Source: Fuscovulum sp. (lineage in GTDB: Bacteria; Pseudomonadota; Alphaproteobacteria; Rhodobacterales; Rhodobacteraceae). From it: 64,000 nt of DNA. Positions within the stretch are counted from its first letter, which is position 1. Each line of letters opens with the position of its first letter. Positions 8,590-17,956 of this stretch are shown here, piece after piece. A model generated the notes under the pieces. That model did not search any database. It worked only from the letters and a program-made list of their open reading frames with translations, and had not been told where the DNA came from. Where the stretch lies: assembly GCA_035192965.1 (NCBI GenBank), contig CP136571.1:1632501-1696500 (forward strand), in the 5' to 3' direction. A program made the translations under genes and the position numbers.

Positions 8590-9924
8590 ATGGTTTCTGG
8601 TGTGACGCGGCGTGCGGTGGTGATGGGTTTGGGGGCGGTGGGGCTTGGCCTGCGGGCGGCACGGGCGGCGGAGGGGCCGGTCGTGGTGATCGGGGCCGGG
8701 CTAGCCGGGCTATCTGTGGCGCGGGCTCTGGCGGATGCGGGGCAGGAGGTGGTGGTGCTGGAGGCGCGGGGTCGGCCCGGCGGGCGCATCCACACCTCAC
8801 GCCTTTGGCCCGATCTGCCGATGGATCTGGGGGCGAGCTGGATTCACGGGCGCAAGGGCAATCCGCTGGAGGCGTTGGCGCGGGATGCGGGCGCGCGTCT
8901 GGTGGAGACGAGCTATGACCGGGCGATCCTGCTGGATGCGGCGGGGGAGGAGATTGATCCCGACCTGCGGGGGGCGGAGCGGATCCTGCGCCGCGCACTG
9001 GCGGCTGCCGAGGATCGTGACAGCGATGTTTCGGTCATGGCGGCGGTGGAGGCATCAGAGGGTTGGCGGAAGGCCAGCGCCGGGGAACGGCGGTTGGTGC
9101 AGTATCTGATCAACTGCACGCTGGAGCAGGAATATGGCGGGCCTGCGCGGCGTCTGTCGGCCTGGTGGGGCGCGGAGGGGGAGGAATTTGACGGTGCGGA
9201 TGCGCTGTTCCCCGACGGGTTCGATCAGGTTGCGCGCCACATGGCGCAGGGGGTGAACCTGCGTCTGGGGGCCGAGGTAGTGGAGATTGCGCCGGGGCGG
9301 GTGACGCTGGCGGATGGATCTGTGATTCCGGCAGGGCGGATCGTCTGCACGCTGCCGCTGGGGGTGTTGCAATCCGGGCGTGTCCGGTTTGGCGCGGCGC
9401 TGGATCCTGCGCGGCAGGCGGCGATTGACGGGCTGGGCATGGGGTTGCTGAACAAATGCTGGCTGCGCTTTGACCGGGTGCAGTGGCCCGATGATGTGGA
9501 CTGGATCGGCTGGCTGGGGCCGGAGCCGGGCATCTGGGCGGAATGGGTGTCGCTGACGCGGGGGATGGGCGCGCCGGTTCTGCTGGGGTTCCATGCCGGC
9601 GATCAGGCGGCCGCGTTGGAGAGGCTGGATGACCGCGCCACGGTGGCGGCGGCATCCGATGCCTTGCGCGCGATGTTCGGATCCGGCTTTCCCGCCCCGG
9701 TCGCAGCGCAGGTGACGAGCTGGGGGCGCGATCCGTTCAGTCTGGGCAGTTACAGTTTTCACGCTGTGGGCAGCGGGCCGGACAGCCGACGCGCGCTGGC
9801 GGGGGCCGAGTGGGACGGGGCGCTGTGGTTCGCGGGCGAGGCTGCGGAGCCGGATTATTTCGGCACAGCGCATGGGGCGGTGCTGTCGGGGCGCGGGGTG
9901 GCGCGGTCCATGCTGGCCGGTTGA
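8590..9924 (+). CDS. FAD-dependent amine oxidase family protein (exported)
   Basis: A 444-residue flavoprotein of the monoamine/polyamine oxidase family. The N terminus has a twin-arginine-like signal (TRRAVVMGLGAVGLGLRAARA), implying folded export. The FAD Rossmann motif VVIGAGLAGLSVARALADAG starts near residue 33, followed by EARGRPGGRIHT, and the C-terminal FAD-binding segment LWFAGEAAEPDYFGTAHGAV lies near residue 415. It starts 8 bases after the mutase stop, probably as read-through transcription rather than a pathway partner. Substrate cannot be told from sequence. Confidence 0.85.
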   Translation: MVSGVTRRAVVMGLGAVGLGLRAARAAEGPVVVIGAGLAGLSVARALADAGQEVVVLEARGRPGGRIHTSRLWPDLPMDLGASWIHGRKGNPLEALARDAGARLVETSYDRAILLDAAGEEIDPDLRGAERILRRALAAAEDRDSDVSVMAAVEASEGWRKASAGERRLVQYLINCTLEQEYGGPARRLSAWWGAEGEEFDGADALFPDGFDQVARHMAQGVNLRLGAEVVEIAPGRVTLADGSVIPAGRIVCTLPLGVLQSGRVRFGAALDPARQAAIDGLGMGLLNKCWLRFDRVQWPDDVDWIGWLGPEPGIWAEWVSLTRGMGAPVLLGFHAGDQAAALERLDDRATVAAASDALRAMFGSGFPAPVAAQVTSWGRDPFSLGSYSFHAVGSGPDSRRALAGAEWDGALWFAGEAAEPDYFGTAHGAVLSGRGVARSMLAG

Positions 9925-9950
9925 TGCGGTCTGGCCGGATGTGAAGGGAC

Positions 9951-9993
9951 GATTTTTCTGCGAAAAATCTGACAGGGGCGATGCCCCCGTCAG
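9951..9993. repeat. Pair of abutting palindromes
   Basis: GATTTTTC-TGC-GAAAAATC (perfect 8-bp arms) is followed directly by CTGACAGGGGC-GAT-GCCCCCGTCAG (one mismatch). It lies between the convergent ends of the amine oxidase gene and the next minus-strand gene, so it may act as a bidirectional terminator or be a dispersed palindromic repeat. Confidence 0.65.
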
Positions 9994-10014
9994 GCGCGGG
10001 GTTCTGGCGCAGCG

Positions 10015-10353
10015 TTACAGATCCGTGCCGGGTGCCGCAGGCGGTTCAACCGGCGGCGCATCCGGCTTGCGGCGCATGATGATGTCACCGTTTTCCAGCA
10101 TTTCGGGCATCGAGTAATTCGTCATGTCGTCAATCATGCCCATCATGCTGTCGAGGGCGGGTTGCAGTTCGGTCAACGCGTCGCCCATGCCTTCCAGCGC
10201 GGGTTCGAGTTCCTGACGGAAGCCTTCGAAGAACAGGGCAAGGCCGCGTTCCATGAGGCTGGGTCCTTCCTCAGCCTCGGGCGCGGGGGATTCCTGCGCA
10301 AGGGCGGGGAGCGGGGCAAGGGCGAGGGCGAGGATCAGGACTGCGTGTTTCAT
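10015..10353 (-). CDS. Small periplasmic protein of unknown function
   Basis: A 112-residue protein with signal peptide MKHAVLILALALAPLPALA. The mature region is acidic and probably helical (LALFFEGFRQELEPALEGMG and ALTELQPALDSMMGMIDDM), ending in a proline-rich tail. No catalytic motif. Related proteins occur in other Rhodobacterales, but I know no assigned function. Confidence 0.75.
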   Translation of the reverse strand: MKHAVLILALALAPLPALAQESPAPEAEEGPSLMERGLALFFEGFRQELEPALEGMGDALTELQPALDSMMGMIDDMTNYSMPEMLENGDIIMRRKPDAPPVEPPAAPGTDL

Positions 10354-10379
10354 GGGCCATAGATGGGGACGGCGGGCGG

Positions 10380-11432
10380 CTATTCAACAGGGGCCAGGTC
10401 CAGCGACACGGGGAAATGGTCGGACGCATCCAGTAGCGCGGCGCGCAGGGTGGGATTGGCGGCGATCACCGGGTCATCATCGGGGTGCCAAATGCGCCAA
10501 ACGGGCGCCGCGCGGGCGCGCAGATCGGGCGAGACCATGACGAAATCCAAGAGCGCATCCAGCCAGCGGTTTTGGGGCGCGATGAAGAAACGGGCGGTGG
10601 CGGGGGCCACGCCAAGGCGCTGGGTGATGGCCATCTGGGCATGGGGATCGAAGAGGCGCAGGTCGGGCGGGTCGTCGGGGCCGAGGACGACCTCTACCCC
10701 GGAATGGCCGAACAGCTTTTCATATTCATCCAGACCGGGGCCATCGTTCAGATCGCCCATGACGATGACGCTGTCGCCCGCCCGGATATGCGCCGTTACC
10801 CGCTGGCGCAGCCAGAGGCATTGGGCGAGTTGTTTGCGGCGGTTGTCGATGGCAAGGCGGGTGAGTTCGGCATCATCGCGCGCGCCGTGGGGCGCTTTGG
10901 ATTTGGCATGTACGCCGATCAGGCGAAGAGTTCCCGCCGCATGGGTGACGGCCAGTTCGAGGGGTGGTTTGGAAAAGCGGATCACCTCGTCCACGCCATC
11001 GGCATCAAGGTCATAGCGGAAGGCGGTGTCGAAACGCGGAGCGTTGCTGGCCCCTTGGCGAGGGGCGGGGTCGCCCTGCGGATCGTGGCGGATGGTGAGC
11101 CGGTCCGGATCATAGAGAAAGGCAATTTCCTGTTCGGTTTCAGACGGATAGCCGATGATGGCGCGGCGGGCGCGCAGGCCCGCGCTGGCGGCAAAGCGTT
11201 CCAGCGCGCGGGTGGTGGAGCGTTTTGATCCGGTGTCGGGCGCTTCGATCACCATGATCCCGTCGGCATCCAGTGCGGCAAAGACTGCGCGTAGGGCGGT
11301 CAACTGCCGGTCGCGGGTGATGCCATAACGGGCCGAGGGGTGGGTGTCGTTCAGCGGATGGCCCGCATCATCGAACAGGGCGTTGAACCATTCGACATTG
11401 TAGGTGGCAAGGCGCAGGCTTGGCCCTGCCAT
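10380..11432 (-). CDS. Endonuclease/exonuclease/phosphatase family protein
   Basis: A 350-residue protein of the DNase I-like metal-dependent phosphoesterase superfamily. It shows RLATYNVEWFN near the N terminus (metal-binding Asn), a Glu in MVIEAPDTGS, LIGVHAKSKAP, VIVMGDLNDGPG (metal/catalytic Asp and Asn) and the terminal DASDHFPVSLDL His motif. The start at MAGPSLRLATYN is preferred over a 15-residue basic extension that would run into the neighbouring gene. No signal peptide. Substrate (nucleic acid, phosphoinositide or other) cannot be decided. Five bases separate it from the upstream J-domain gene. Confidence 0.85.
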   Translation of the reverse strand: MAGPSLRLATYNVEWFNALFDDAGHPLNDTHPSARYGITRDRQLTALRAVFAALDADGIMVIEAPDTGSKRSTTRALERFAASAGLRARRAIIGYPSETEQEIAFLYDPDRLTIRHDPQGDPAPRQGASNAPRFDTAFRYDLDADGVDEVIRFSKPPLELAVTHAAGTLRLIGVHAKSKAPHGARDDAELTRLAIDNRRKQLAQCLWLRQRVTAHIRAGDSVIVMGDLNDGPGLDEYEKLFGHSGVEVVLGPDDPPDLRLFDPHAQMAITQRLGVAPATARFFIAPQNRWLDALLDFVMVSPDLRARAAPVWRIWHPDDDPVIAANPTLRAALLDASDHFPVSLDLAPVE

Positions 11433-11436
11433 GGCG

Positions 11437-12135
11437 TCAGGCCGCCTCTTTCGCCGAAATCTCTTCCCATGCGGCATTCAGCGCGATCAGGCGGCGTTCG
11501 GACAGTTTGATCGCCTCTTCCGGGACGCCGCGGGCGAGCATCCTGTCGGGGTGGTGTTCCTTGACCGCGGCCTTCCATGCCGCGCGGGCCTGTTCGATGG
11601 GTGTGTCGGGGGGGATGCCCAGCACCTCATACGGGTCGCGGGGCGCGCCTTCGACGAAACTGGCATGAAGGGCGCGGAAGCAGGCATCCGTCAGGCCGAA
11701 GATGCGGGCGACCTCGCGCAGGAAATCATCCTCGCCGGGGTGATAGCGGCCATCGGCTAGGGCGATGAGGAACAGCCCCTCCATCACGTCTTCCAGCACG
11801 TCGCGGTGACCGGCCCCGAACATGGCGGCGATCTTGCGGGCATAGGCATCAAAGCCCGCCACATCCTGACGGGCGAGGTTGAAGACGCGGGCGGCGTTCT
11901 GAAGCTCGGCCTCATCAATCGTGAAGACGCGGCGGAAGGCGGTGACCTCATCCCGCGTCACCTCGCCATCGGCCTTGGCGATCTTGGCCCCCAGCGCGAT
12001 GACGGCGATGGTGAAGCCGACGGTCAGTTCGGGGTGGTGGTCGACCTTGCCCTGAAGTTTGTCGAAGACAACGGAAAGCGGCTCGCCCTGGGCGAGTGCA
12101 GACAGCGCTTCGGCGATGCGGGTCCAGATCGACAT
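11437..12135 (-). CDS. TerB-like plus J-domain protein (DjlA-like)
   Basis: A 232-residue protein. The N-terminal two-thirds is an alpha-helical TerB-type domain (AVIALGAKIAKADGEVTRDE near residue 45, ALADGRYHPGEDDFL near 125); the C terminus is a J domain (DPYEVLGIPPDTPIEQARAA, then KEHHPDRML with the HPD motif essential for stimulating DnaK). E. coli DjlA has the same order plus an N-terminal membrane span, absent here. Likely a DnaK co-chaperone. It precedes the phosphoesterase gene in the same direction. Confidence 0.85.
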   Translation of the reverse strand: MSIWTRIAEALSALAQGEPLSVVFDKLQGKVDHHPELTVGFTIAVIALGAKIAKADGEVTRDEVTAFRRVFTIDEAELQNAARVFNLARQDVAGFDAYARKIAAMFGAGHRDVLEDVMEGLFLIALADGRYHPGEDDFLREVARIFGLTDACFRALHASFVEGAPRDPYEVLGIPPDTPIEQARAAWKAAVKEHHPDRMLARGVPEEAIKLSERRLIALNAAWEEISAKEAA

Positions 12136-12166
12136 ATGACGATGTTACGTCGGATTTTGGCAGAAG

Positions 12167-12655
12167 TCAGGAGAGGAACTTCTGCATCAGGACCAGATCC
12201 ATGGCGCGACCAAATTTGAAGCCCACCCGTTGCAGGATCGCCACCTCGGTATAACCCATGCGGGTGTGAAAGGCGCGCCCGGCCGGGTTTTCGGCGCTAA
12301 CCCCGGCGAACAGGCTGATCGCGCCAGCCGCGCGGGCATGATCTTCGATGGCGGTCAGAAGGGCGCGGCCAAGGCCGGTGCCCTGCGCATCGGGGGAAAG
12401 AAGGATGGTGTGTTCCATGGTGCGGGCATAGCCCACACCGCCGCGAAACTGGGCATAGGTGGCAAAGCCCACGATGCGGCCTGACATTTCTGCCACAAGA
12501 AAGGCATGCCCTGCGGCCTGACGGTCGGTGATCATCGTGGTAATGTCGGAGAGCGATTTTTCGGCGGCGTTGAAAGTGACAGAGGTATCGCGGATCGCCG
12601 GGTTCCAGATCGCGGCGATGGTGGGGGCGTCGGCGGGGGTGGCGTCGCGGATCAT
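12167..12655 (-). CDS. GNAT N-acetyltransferase, phosphinothricin-acetyltransferase type
   Basis: 162 residues forming one GNAT domain: RDATPADAPTIAAIWN at the start, the acetyl-CoA-binding loop SPDAQGTGLGRALLTAIED near residue 90 and the terminal HTRMGYTEVAILQRVGFKFG typical of the Pat/YncA group. Probably acetylates a small amine or amino-acid analogue. It overlaps the upstream VOC gene by four bases (ATGA), so the two are likely cotranslated. Confidence 0.88.
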   Translation of the reverse strand: MIRDATPADAPTIAAIWNPAIRDTSVTFNAAEKSLSDITTMITDRQAAGHAFLVAEMSGRIVGFATYAQFRGGVGYARTMEHTILLSPDAQGTGLGRALLTAIEDHARAAGAISLFAGVSAENPAGRAFHTRMGYTEVAILQRVGFKFGRAMDLVLMQKFLS

Positions 12656-13266
12656 TCCAGATGCCGGTCGCCATGCGGGGTGGCAAAGGTCGCGCGCATG
12701 GCCTGCGGGCCGGGGGTGAACACGACACGCGGATCATTCAGGCGGGTGTGCAGCGCCGCGCGCAGCGCCAGCGCATCGGGATGGGCGATTTCGAACCGGG
12801 TCAGGCGGATGCCAATATCGGGCAGGCGCGGGGCGGGGTGGGCGCTGCCTTCCCATTGAATGAGCGCCGGGAAGGCGTTGTCAAAGGGCAGGATGCCAGA
12901 GGCTGGAACGGCCATCTGCCAGCGGAAATCGCCGCGCGCCAAGGCGACCGGGGTGCCGGTGCCGGGGGGTGAAAGGGCCAGTTCAGTGCCAATGTCATCG
13001 CACCGGCAGATCCAGTTCGTCAGGCGGGGCGGCCCGGTGAAGCGATCCAGATCGAACCAGCGCGGCCATGCGGGGCGGGGCTGGGCGGGATCGGCGGCGA
13101 TCACCTCAAGATAAAGGTCGGGGCCGAGCGACAGCAGGCGGTTATGCGTCGCCATATGCGGGTGCTGCCCCCCCGGCGCGAGGGTGACGCCAAGCGCAGC
13201 CTCGACCGCGGCGGTCCCTTCTTCAAGGGAGGTGGCGGCGACAGCGAGGTGATCCAGCGTGAGCAT
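12652..13266 (-). CDS. VOC / glyoxalase-like domain protein
   Basis: 204 residues starting MLTLDHLAVAATSLEEGTAA, with HMATHNRLLSLGPDLYLEVI (first VOC module) and a second module around ALIQWEGSAHPAPRL. It resembles the glyoxalase_3-type proteins of unknown substrate. The ATG used lies 2 bases after the ppx stop; a TTG two codons earlier overlaps that stop. It is within a tight minus-strand run with ppx and the acetyltransferase. Confidence 0.8.
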   Translation of the reverse strand: MLTLDHLAVAATSLEEGTAAVEAALGVTLAPGGQHPHMATHNRLLSLGPDLYLEVIAADPAQPRPAWPRWFDLDRFTGPPRLTNWICRCDDIGTELALSPPGTGTPVALARGDFRWQMAVPASGILPFDNAFPALIQWEGSAHPAPRLPDIGIRLTRFEIAHPDALALRAALHTRLNDPRVVFTPGPQAMRATFATPHGDRHLE

Positions 13267-13268
13267 GG

Positions 13269-14822
13269 TCAAAGGCTGCTGATGCTGGTCTTGGCCTTCA
13301 TTGCGAGGGCGAGTGAGGTGAACCGGGATTGTGCAACCTCGCCGAACAGATCACGACCGCGTTCGGTTAGGCTGAGTTCAAGGACGCGCTTCTTTGGCTG
13401 CCAGCGCAGCGATCCCGCTTCGGACGGGTCGGCGACCGAGAACATGGCGCCAAAGCGCATGGCCTTACCCAGCACCTCGGCATCCTGAATCTGTTCGTCG
13501 GTCAGAAGGCGGAACAGGGGTTCAAGGCGCGAGCCGGAGCGGGAATTCTTGTAGCGGTGCAAGAGCGATAGGCCCAGAAAGACGCGACCAGGGTGATCGA
13601 GGCCGCCGAGGTTGGCGCGGGTGGCGTTGTCAAAGCAGACCTCGGCCCGATAATCGGGGTGCGCGCGCCATGTGGTATCGTGCAGCAGGCAGGCGGCCTT
13701 GATCAGGCGGTGGCGTTCCTTGTCGGCATCCTTGAACAGCGGCAGCAGGAATTCATAAAGTTTCTTGCCGAAACCTGGCACGCGGGCGGATGTCATTTCC
13801 GCCATGCGCGCGGCTTCGATCAGCGGGTCGCGCTGGCGCAGGCGGGGGGGCATCTGTTCATAAAGCAGGCCTTCGCGGATGCCATAGGCCGAGACGTCGA
13901 TTTCCGTCGGTTTGAAGATGCGCACCAGTTCGCGCAGCACCTCGCAGGCGAGGGGGACAAGCTCCATCCGTTCCGATGAGGTGCCGGTGCGGGCGCGCAG
14001 GAGGGGCAGGTCGCTGCCGGCGATCCAGTCGAGCGTGTCGAGCAGGCTTTGCGGCGTCATGCGGTATTCGTGCAGCACGGTCAGCGGGTAGTTGCGGCGT
14101 TCCATGTCGAGCCGCGCGATGACCCGCCAGGAGCCGCCGACGAGGTAGATGCGTTCGCCGCTGGATTTCACGGCGGATTGCGCGGTTTTCAGGATGCGTT
14201 CGATGAGCGCGCGGCGTTTGACATCGCCGCCCGTCACCTGTTGCAGGCGGAAGGGACCAAGGGGGGTAGAGATGCGTTTGCCCACCTGACCATCGCCGAT
14301 GCGGGCCAGTTCCATCGAGTTGCCGCCGATATCGCAGACCAGACCCTTCGCCTCGGGCCAGCCCAGAAGAACGCCCTGCGCTGACAGACGGGCCTCTTCA
14401 TCGCCGTTGATCACCCAAAGGCGCAGGCCGGTTTCGCGCAGCACTTCGGCCTGGAATTCGGGGCCATCCTCTGCCTCGCGCGTGGCGGCGGTCGCGACGA
14501 CGGTCAGCGGGTCGACGCCCATGCCTTCGGCCAGCAAAGCGAAGCGTTTCAGCGCGGCCAGCGCGCGGATGCGGCCGGTGGGGTTCAAGCGGCCGGTTTC
14601 GGCCAGACCCTTGCCAAGGCCGCACATGATTTTTTCGTTGTAGAAATAGGCCGGGCTGCGGGCGGCACCGTCGAACACGACCATACGGACGGAGTTTGAG
14701 CCGACATCGACAACACCCACGCGCGACAAGGCGCGGACGGAGGGGTCATCGAAAAGCGGGCGGCCAAACGGGCCCCAATCATCATCACTGCCGGTATCGG
14801 CGGCGGGGGCGGAGTCGTTCAT
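13269..14822 (-). CDS. ppx: Exopolyphosphatase / guanosine pentaphosphatase family (Ppx/GppA)
   Basis: Hydrolyses inorganic polyphosphate from the chain end, and possibly pppGpp. 517 residues: an N-terminal ASKHA-fold pair of domains with phosphate loop VVDVGSNSVRMVVFDG near residue 37, VVATAATREAEDG, LVCDIGGNSMELA near 163 and LVGGSWRVIARLD near 223, then a C-terminal helical HD-like region (ACLLHDTTWRAHPDYRAE near 395). Counterpart to ppk1 just upstream, so the locus encodes both making and breaking of polyphosphate. Confidence 0.93.
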   Translation of the reverse strand: MNDSAPAADTGSDDDWGPFGRPLFDDPSVRALSRVGVVDVGSNSVRMVVFDGAARSPAYFYNEKIMCGLGKGLAETGRLNPTGRIRALAALKRFALLAEGMGVDPLTVVATAATREAEDGPEFQAEVLRETGLRLWVINGDEEARLSAQGVLLGWPEAKGLVCDIGGNSMELARIGDGQVGKRISTPLGPFRLQQVTGGDVKRRALIERILKTAQSAVKSSGERIYLVGGSWRVIARLDMERRNYPLTVLHEYRMTPQSLLDTLDWIAGSDLPLLRARTGTSSERMELVPLACEVLRELVRIFKPTEIDVSAYGIREGLLYEQMPPRLRQRDPLIEAARMAEMTSARVPGFGKKLYEFLLPLFKDADKERHRLIKAACLLHDTTWRAHPDYRAEVCFDNATRANLGGLDHPGRVFLGLSLLHRYKNSRSGSRLEPLFRLLTDEQIQDAEVLGKAMRFGAMFSVADPSEAGSLRWQPKKRVLELSLTERGRDLFGEVAQSRFTSLALAMKAKTSISSL

Positions 14823-14884
14823 CTTGGCAGTCCTTCGTCTTGCGGGCGAAAGGTGGCGCGGATGCGGGGCGGGGTCAAGGTGGT

Positions 14885-14936
14885 TGACGCCATCGCGGCG
14901 GGGCGATGGGCGCGTGTCGTGGCGTCAGGCCTGACG
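14885..14936. terminator. Inverted repeats between ppk1 and ppx
   Basis: TGACGCCA pairs with TGGCGTCA (with an inner ATCGC/GCGAT stem), overlapping the 14-base perfect palindrome CGTCAGGCCTGACG at 14923-14936. It lies just past the ppk1 stop and probably ends or attenuates its transcript. No clear T-run. Confidence 0.4.
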
Positions 14937-14954
14937 GATCACCCTGCCGACCGG

Positions 14955-17144
14955 TCAGATCGGCGGGGCATCATCGCGCAACTGGGCCAGACGCGGCACG
15001 TCCTTGGCCCCTGCCGTGCCACGGCCCGATAGGGACGGGTTTTCCATGAAGAAGCGGTGGCAGTTGAACAGGGTGCCGTCGGCGGGTTCCAGTTCGCGGC
15101 GATAGGTGCCGTCGGGGCGCAGTACCCAGCTTTGCGCCTCATCCGCCAGATTGGCGGCCATGATCTGGCTGACGATCTGCGCCTTGACGGTGGGGTTGTT
15201 GATTTCCACCAGCGTTTCCACCCGGCGCGTCAGGTTGCGGCCCATCCAATCGGCTGAGGAAATGAACACCCGCGCCTTTTGAGAGGGCAGTCCATGGCCA
15301 GAGCCGAAGCAGACGATGCGGGAATGTTCGAGGAAGCGGCCCACGATGGATTTGACACGGATGTTTTCCGACAGGCCCTGCACGCCGGGGCGCACGCCGC
15401 AGATGCCGCGAATGATGAGGCTGATCTTCACCCCGGCCTGCGACGCGGCATAGAGGGCGTCGATCACCTCGGGGTCGATCAGGCTGTTCATCTTGGCCCA
15501 GATTTCAGCGGGGCGGCCGGCGCGGGCGTGATCCGCCTCGATCCCGATCAGTTCCAGCAGGCGCGGCTTGAGCGTGATGGGCGAGATGGCGAGGTTTTCC
15601 AGCCCCTCGGGCTGCACATAGCCCGACAGGTAGTTGAAGACCTTGGTCGCATCGCGCCCCAGCGCCGGATCGCAGGTGAAGAAGGACAGGTCGGTATAGA
15701 TGCGGGCGGTGATCGGGTGATAGTTGCCCGTGCCGTAATGGGTATAGGTGACAAGGTTTTCACCTTCGCGGCGGACAACCGTGCTGATTTTGGCGTGGGT
15801 CTTGTACTGCATGAAGCCATAGACGACATGCGCGCCGGACCGTTCCAGACGGCGAGACTGGCGGATGTTGGCGGCCTCATCAAAGCGCGCCTTGAGTTCG
15901 ACAAGGGCGGTGACGGATTTACCCGCCTCTGCCGCCTCGCACAGGGCGGAGACGATGGGGCTGTCCCACGAGGTGCGATAGAGCGTTTGCTTGATTGCTA
16001 GAACGTTCGGGTCACGCGCCGCCTGTTCGAGGAAGCGGATGACCTGATCGAAGGTTTCATAGGGGTGGTGAAGCAGGATGTCCTTCTGCCGGATGGCGGC
16101 GAAGATGTCGCCGTCATGGTCCTGCACGCGTTCGGCCACACGCGAGACGAAGGGCGGCCACAAGAGATCAGGGCGGGAGGAGAGGACCAGTTCCTTGAGA
16201 TCGGCGATGCCCAGAAGGCCACGAATCTCAACCACCATGTCTTCGGTGACGCCCAGTTCATCCATGATGAGCGCGCGCAGTTCCGGCGGCGCACCGGATG
16301 AGATTTTCAGGCGGATCACTTCGCCCCGGCGGCGGCGTTTGAGGGCGGTTTCAAACTCGCGGACGAGATCTTCGGCCTCATCCTCCACTTCCAGATCGCT
16401 GTCGCGCAGGACGCGGAAGATGCAGTGGCCCCGGTCGGTATAGCCGGGGAACAGCATGTTCAGATGGAGGAGAAGCAATTCCTCTAGCGGCAGGAAGCGG
16501 TTTTCGCCCGGCTTGCCGGGCAGGGCCACGAAGCGGGCGATCTGCTGCGGGATGGGCAGCAGGGCCTGAAGCGTGCGGTGATCGCTTTCGCGTTCCAGTT
16601 CCAGCGCGAGCGAGAAGCCCGTGTTGGGGATGAAGGGGAAGGGATGCGCCGGGTCGATGGCCAAGGGTGACAGAACGGGGAAGACCTTGTTCAGGAAGTG
16701 GTCTTCGAGGTGTTTCAGATCGCGCGCGGTGAGTTTGGAGCGTGTGAGCAGGGTGATGCCCTGCGCCTCCATCTCTTTGCGGAGTTTGTTGAACACGGCC
16801 TGCTGCGTCAGCATCAGGCGGCGGGCGTTGGCATGGATCAGGCCAAGCTGTTCGGTCGGGCTGCGACCATCTTCGGAGTGACTGGCGTTGCCGTTGCGCA
16901 CCAGCGCGCGCAGGCCCGCGACGCGAACGGTATAAAATTCGTCAAGGTTGGTGGCCGAAATCGACAGGAAGCGCAGCCGTTCCAAGAGCGGCACCAGCGG
17001 ATTGGACGCCTCATCCAGCACGCGCCAGTTGAAGGCCAGCCACGACATTTCGCGGTTGAAAAAGCGGCGAGGGCCGGTCCGTTCCTCTTCCGAGAGGGTG
17101 ACGGGGGCGGGGAACGGGGTTTTGAGGAAATCGGCCTGGGTCAT
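14955..17144 (-). CDS. ppk1: Polyphosphate kinase 1
   Basis: Makes long-chain polyphosphate from ATP, reversibly. 729 residues, normal for the family. N domain: [20 protein letters not shown] near residue 25 and [20 protein letters not shown]. Middle: [20 protein letters not shown] and [14 protein letters not shown]. Catalytic PLD-like C domains: [15 protein letters not shown] [20 protein letters not shown], then [10 protein letters not shown] (active-site His) and [19 protein letters not shown]. The ATG giving [10 protein letters not shown] is preferred to an upstream TTG. Followed by ppx and preceded by hdaA. Confidence 0.95.
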   Translation of the reverse strand: MTQADFLKTPFPAPVTLSEEERTGPRRFFNREMSWLAFNWRVLDEASNPLVPLLERLRFLSISATNLDEFYTVRVAGLRALVRNGNASHSEDGRSPTEQLGLIHANARRLMLTQQAVFNKLRKEMEAQGITLLTRSKLTARDLKHLEDHFLNKVFPVLSPLAIDPAHPFPFIPNTGFSLALELERESDHRTLQALLPIPQQIARFVALPGKPGENRFLPLEELLLLHLNMLFPGYTDRGHCIFRVLRDSDLEVEDEAEDLVREFETALKRRRRGEVIRLKISSGAPPELRALIMDELGVTEDMVVEIRGLLGIADLKELVLSSRPDLLWPPFVSRVAERVQDHDGDIFAAIRQKDILLHHPYETFDQVIRFLEQAARDPNVLAIKQTLYRTSWDSPIVSALCEAAEAGKSVTALVELKARFDEAANIRQSRRLERSGAHVVYGFMQYKTHAKISTVVRREGENLVTYTHYGTGNYHPITARIYTDLSFFTCDPALGRDATKVFNYLSGYVQPEGLENLAISPITLKPRLLELIGIEADHARAGRPAEIWAKMNSLIDPEVIDALYAASQAGVKISLIIRGICGVRPGVQGLSENIRVKSIVGRFLEHSRIVCFGSGHGLPSQKARVFISSADWMGRNLTRRVETLVEINNPTVKAQIVSQIMAANLADEAQSWVLRPDGTYRRELEPADGTLFNCHRFFMENPSLSGRGTAGAKDVPRLAQLRDDAPPI

Positions 17145-17269
17145 GTCACGCGGGGTAAGGGGGGAAGGCAACAACTGTGTGACAGATGACCATTGGCGCA
17201 GCGGACTGTCCAGCGTTGTGCAGCGGCGCGCGGCGGAATGGGTATTTTCGCCAAGTTGAAGTGGCGGGG

Positions 17270-17956
17270 TCAGTCTTGCGCGTCGGGCGGCGCGGCGTCG
17301 AGCAATTGCGCGGCGAGTTGGCGGGTGACCGGGCGTCCAGCGGCGAGGGCATGGGCATCAAGCCGCGCCACAAGATCGCGGGCGGCGGCGATGGAGCGTT
17401 CCATGCGCAGGACAAGATAGGGGATCAGCGTGGGGGGAACGGTGATCTGCCGATCGGCAAACAGTTTGATCAGCACGGCAGAGAGCAGCGCGTCATCGGG
17501 GGCTTCGATCCGTGTGACGGGGGCGGCCTGCAACCGGCTGGCAAGGTCGGGCAGGGCAAGGCCCCAGTCGCGCGGCGGGGTGGCGGCGGTAACGAGCAGA
17601 TGGCCGGACTGGGTGACAAGGTTGTGCAGATGGAAAAAGGCCGCCTCGGCCCCCGGCTGGCCTGCGGCGGTTTCCGCATCCTCGACCGCGACGGCGCCAT
17701 GGGCGGACAGCGCGGGCAGGTCGGCAGTGGCAAGATCAGCGGCGGGCAGGCAGGCGGCTCCGGTTTCCTGGGCCCAGAGCCGGGCGAGGTGGGTCTTGCC
17801 GCTGCCTTGCGGGCCGACCAGCAGCATCTTGCCGCCCGGCCAGCCTTGCCAGCCGTCGATGGCGGCCAGGGCCGTGGCATTGGCGGGAGAGACGAAGAAA
17901 TCCTCGCGCCGATAGGCCTGCCGCGCGGGCAGGTCAAAGGCAAGCTGGCGGATCAC
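17270..17956 (-). CDS. hdaA: DnaA-related protein HdaA (replication-initiation regulator)
   Basis: A 228-residue AAA+ domain related to DnaA domain III, lacking the DNA-binding domain IV. Walker A is [17 protein letters not shown] near residue 46; the Walker B position is [10 protein letters not shown]; sensor region [20 protein letters not shown]. In Caulobacter and Rhodobacterales such Hda homologues stimulate DnaA-ATP hydrolysis after initiation. The perM-hdaA-ppk gene order seen here recurs in alphaproteobacteria. It overlaps the upstream permease gene by four bases. Confidence 0.85.
   Translation of the reverse strand: MIRQLAFDLPARQAYRREDFFVSPANATALAAIDGWQGWPGGKMLLVGPQGSGKTHLARLWAQETGAACLPAADLATADLPALSAHGAVAVEDAETAAGQPGAEAAFFHLHNLVTQSGHLLVTAATPPRDWGLALPDLASRLQAAPVTRIEAPDDALLSAVLIKLFADRQITVPPTLIPYLVLRMERSIAAARDLVARLDAHALAAGRPVTRQLAAQLLDAAPPDAQD

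Noticed and set aside
6356..8998. 880-residue open frame on the minus strand opposite methylmalonyl-CoA mutase
   Set aside because: Its His/Arg/Pro-rich composition is what antisense translation of GC-rich codons gives; the mutase on the plus strand has full family motifs.
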